This document shows, piece by piece, positions 23,334 through 24,908 of a stretch of DNA of 24,908 bases. Origin of the DNA: JAHIVN01 sp018816645 (GTDB lineage Bacteria; Patescibacteriota; Dojkabacteria; JAHIVN01); the NCBI GenBank assembly GCA_043816305.1, contig JBDRHZ010000016.1:1-24908 (forward strand), read 5' to 3'. Each line of letters opens with the position of its first letter. Within the stretch, counting starts at the first letter, position 1. A program made the translations under genes and the position numbers. The notes under the pieces are model-generated. The model was given only the letters and a program-made list of their open reading frames with translations. It ran no database searches and was not told the DNA's origin.

Positions 23334-24695
23334 ATGGGATATAGTAAAAAATTCTCATATTTAACCGAAGGACAGCACTTTGATGCATCAACTCACGTAA
23401 TTGTGACTTTTTACATGGAGGCAAAAGATGATTTTAATAGGTGTGCAGAAGCGGTTGCTGCAGAGTCCTCTGTTGGAACGTGGACAGATACCGAAGGGCT
23501 CGATGAAGCTTTATTTATGAAATATGCAGCACGAGTTTTTGACATCGAAAAATTTGACCAGAAAAGCGGGATAATTAAAGTAGCGTATCCGTTGGCATTG
23601 TTTGAAACAGACAACATTCCGCAGCTTTTGGCAGATGTTGCAGGGAATGTTTTCGGAATGAGAGAGCTTGCAAATCTCAGGGTTCGTGATGTTGAACTTC
23701 CCGAAAGCTTTGTAAGGGCAAATAAAGGTCCTGCATTTGGTATTCCTGGGATTCGGGAAACTTTGGGCATTTATGACAGACCACTGCTTGGTACAATTAT
23801 CAAACCCAAGGTTGGCTTGCCAACTAGCGAACATGTTCGTATAGCATATGAGGCGTGGGTAGGCGGTGTTGATATTGTGAAAGACGATGAGAATTTATCG
23901 GATCAAGATTTCAACCCCTTTTATGAAAGGGTTAATCAGACACTTGAAGCTAGAAGAAAGGCTGAAAGAGTTACTGGCCAAAAGAAACTATATTGTCCAA
24001 ATATTAGTGCAAGAATTAGCGAAATGTATGCAAGAGCAAAGTTTGTTAGAGAGATGGGGGGCAGGGCAGCCATGATTGACATTGTGACAACAGGTTATTC
24101 AGGAGTACAGTTTATGAGAGACCAGCAAATGAACTTGATTTTACACGGCCATAGAGCAATGCATGGGGCTTTTACGCATTCCGACAAACATGGAATCGCA
24201 ATGTTGGTATTTGCGAAGTTGGCGAGATTAGCCGGGATAGATCAGCTGCATACTGGCACTGTCGTTGGTAAGATGGAGGGAACCGAGGAAGAAGTAACCA
24301 AAATAGACACATTCCTTCGGGGAGACTGGTTTGGCATGAAACCAACTATGCCTATAGCATCAGGGGGGTTGCATCCGGGACATTTACCAAGACTAGTTGA
24401 GATTCTAGGGAAAGATGTCATAATAAACCTAGGAGGAGGGATCCATGGTCATCCAGACGGAGTCAGCGCTGGAGCAAAAGCGGCAAGGCAAGCTCTGGAT
24501 GCCGTATTGGAAGGAAAAACTCTTTCTGAGTATTCGCAAAAGCATCCAGAGCTTGCCGGAGCATTAAAAAAGTGGGGCGAATTCGGAAAGCAAGAAGGAA
24601 AGGAATCTGAAAAGGGTACTTATGTACATGCACTAGTTAAAAGTCCTGCTTTATCAGTTGCAAAAAGATCAAAAACGGATGTTCTGAAATTGTAA
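23334..24695 (+). CDS. RuBisCO large subunit, form II/III-like
   Basis: This 453-residue enzyme carboxylates ribulose 1,5-bisphosphate to two 3-phosphoglycerates. All active-site residues are present: Glu44, Thr49-Trp50, Asn105, Lys157 and Lys159 (IIKPKVG), carbamylated Lys183 with Asp185-Glu186 (GGVDIVKDDE), His273-Arg274, His306, loop-6 Lys313 (GKMEG), Ser343 (SGG) and GGG at 367-369. The sequence (HGHRAMHGAFTHSDKHGI, TTGYSG) resembles forms II and II/III more than plant-type form I. No small subunit or phosphoribulokinase is nearby, so it fits nucleoside salvage, not a Calvin cycle. The isomerase gene lies 187 nt upstream. Form II/III is inferred from pattern; a tree would settle it. Confidence 0.95.
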   Translation: MGYSKKFSYLTEGQHFDASTHVIVTFYMEAKDDFNRCAEAVAAESSVGTWTDTEGLDEALFMKYAARVFDIEKFDQKSGIIKVAYPLALFETDNIPQLLADVAGNVFGMRELANLRVRDVELPESFVRANKGPAFGIPGIRETLGIYDRPLLGTIIKPKVGLPTSEHVRIAYEAWVGGVDIVKDDENLSDQDFNPFYERVNQTLEARRKAERVTGQKKLYCPNISARISEMYARAKFVREMGGRAAMIDIVTTGYSGVQFMRDQQMNLILHGHRAMHGAFTHSDKHGIAMLVFAKLARLAGIDQLHTGTVVGKMEGTEEEVTKIDTFLRGDWFGMKPTMPIASGGLHPGHLPRLVEILGKDVIINLGGGIHGHPDGVSAGAKAARQALDAVLEGKTLSEYSQKHPELAGALKKWGEFGKQEGKESEKGTYVHALVKSPALSVAKRSKTDVLKL

Positions 24696-24717
24696 GATAT
24701 TTTAGTAATTAAAACAG

Positions 24718-24731
24718 GTTAACATGTTAAC
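24718..24731. repeat. 14-bp perfect palindrome after the RuBisCO gene
   Basis: GTTAACATGTTAAC equals its own reverse complement. It lies 22 nt after the RuBisCO stop. It could be an operator for the next gene or part of a mobile-element end. Confidence 0.5.
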
Positions 24732-24740
24732 ATAGGTTCT

Positions 24741-24790
24741 TGCCCAGATAACAGATAAAAAAATGTGAAAATCTGTTATGATATAGGGCA
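24741..24790. repeat. Long inverted repeat before the right-edge transposase
   Basis: TGCCC (24741-24745) and ATAACAGAT (24748-24756) pair with ATCTGTTAT (24771-24779) and GGGCA (24786-24790). The inner 9-bp stem is perfect with a 14-nt loop. It ends two bases before the transposase start codon, so it could hide the start in RNA or belong to the element end. Confidence 0.5.
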
Positions 24791-24792
24791 GA

Positions 24793-24908
24793 ATGATACT
24801 AAATAAACGTCGACGGATTACAAAGCAAAAACATGTTACGATTTTAAGATCGTTTGTGGTAGATATTTCTGCAGTTAGTGCATCAAGAATAGCTGGAGTA
24901 AACAGGAA
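24793..24908 (+). CDS. Transposase, N-terminal part (partial, runs off the right edge)
   Basis: An ATG at 24793 opens a frame with no stop to the window edge (38 full codons). The peptide is basic at the start (NKRRRITKQKH), then reads as a helix-turn-helix ending in ASRIAGVNR. This resembles the opening of IS1595-type transposases that lack the zinc ribbon, where a helix-turn-helix ends in GVNRxT. The catalytic domain lies outside the window. The family call rests on this short segment. It is a different protein type from the zinc-ribbon fragment at the left edge. Confidence 0.5.
   Translation, partial: MILNKRRRITKQKHVTILRSFVVDISAVSASRIAGVNR

Overview
This 24.9 kb AT-rich window is bacterial chromosome, most likely from a Patescibacteria (Candidate Phyla Radiation) genome. 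The case rests on three things seen together. One is adjacent genes for ribose-1,5-bisphosphate isomerase and a form II/III-like RuBisCO, the CPR and archaeal nucleoside-salvage pair. Another is a large multi-pass membrane protein of a type I associate with CPR genomes. The third is compact, trimmed housekeeping operons, for example rpsB-tsf-frr followed directly by an M50 protease with no pyrH, uppS, cdsA or dxr between. TGA serves as an ordinary stop (mreC, the beta-CASP gene), so the code looks standard, unlike Gracilibacteria and Absconditabacteria. I cannot fix the phylum from sequence alone.

Layout. Positions 1-99 hold the start of a leftward zinc-ribbon transposase. Positions 300-852 are a leftward tRNA region: an intact tRNA-Tyr(GUA), a broken tRNA-Tyr copy, and an intact tRNA-Thr(UGU) lying inside the anticodon loop of a second, interrupted tRNA-Thr. 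A 375-nt gene-free stretch with several hairpins follows. Next comes a leftward gene for a conserved-looking membrane protein (1235-2830). From 3042 almost everything reads rightward: bL28; mreB-mreC-mreD-mrdA (cell shape and peptidoglycan elongation); dprA; a possible 36-aa ORF overlapping topA; topA; a small leftward orphan gene (11123-11392); a divergent Gre-like protein; rpsB behind a strongly structured leader, then tsf, frr, the M50 protease and bS21; dnaX, ybaB and recR; the tRNA CCA-adding enzyme; a beta-CASP RNase; ribose-1,5-bisphosphate isomerase; RuBisCO; and the start of a second transposase at the right edge.

How the genes work together. The central blocks are information processing (translation factors, DNA polymerase clamp-loader subunit, recombination, tRNA end repair, RNA processing) and the elongasome. 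The last two complete genes are steps two and three of the AMP pathway: AMP phosphorylase (not in the window) makes ribose 1,5-bisphosphate, the isomerase makes ribulose 1,5-bisphosphate, and RuBisCO makes 3-phosphoglycerate for glycolysis.

Regulation. Most genes have no Shine-Dalgarno sequence; rpsB is the clear exception. Several promoters place the expected transcript start within a few bases of the start codon (dprA, cca), which suggests frequent leaderless mRNAs. The items most worth a second look are the tRNA nested in a tRNA, the rpsB leader, the in-frame A-AAA-AAG heptamer in dnaX, the divergent Gre-like protein, the small ORF upstream of topA, and the RuBisCO locus with its upstream 9-bp tandem repeat.
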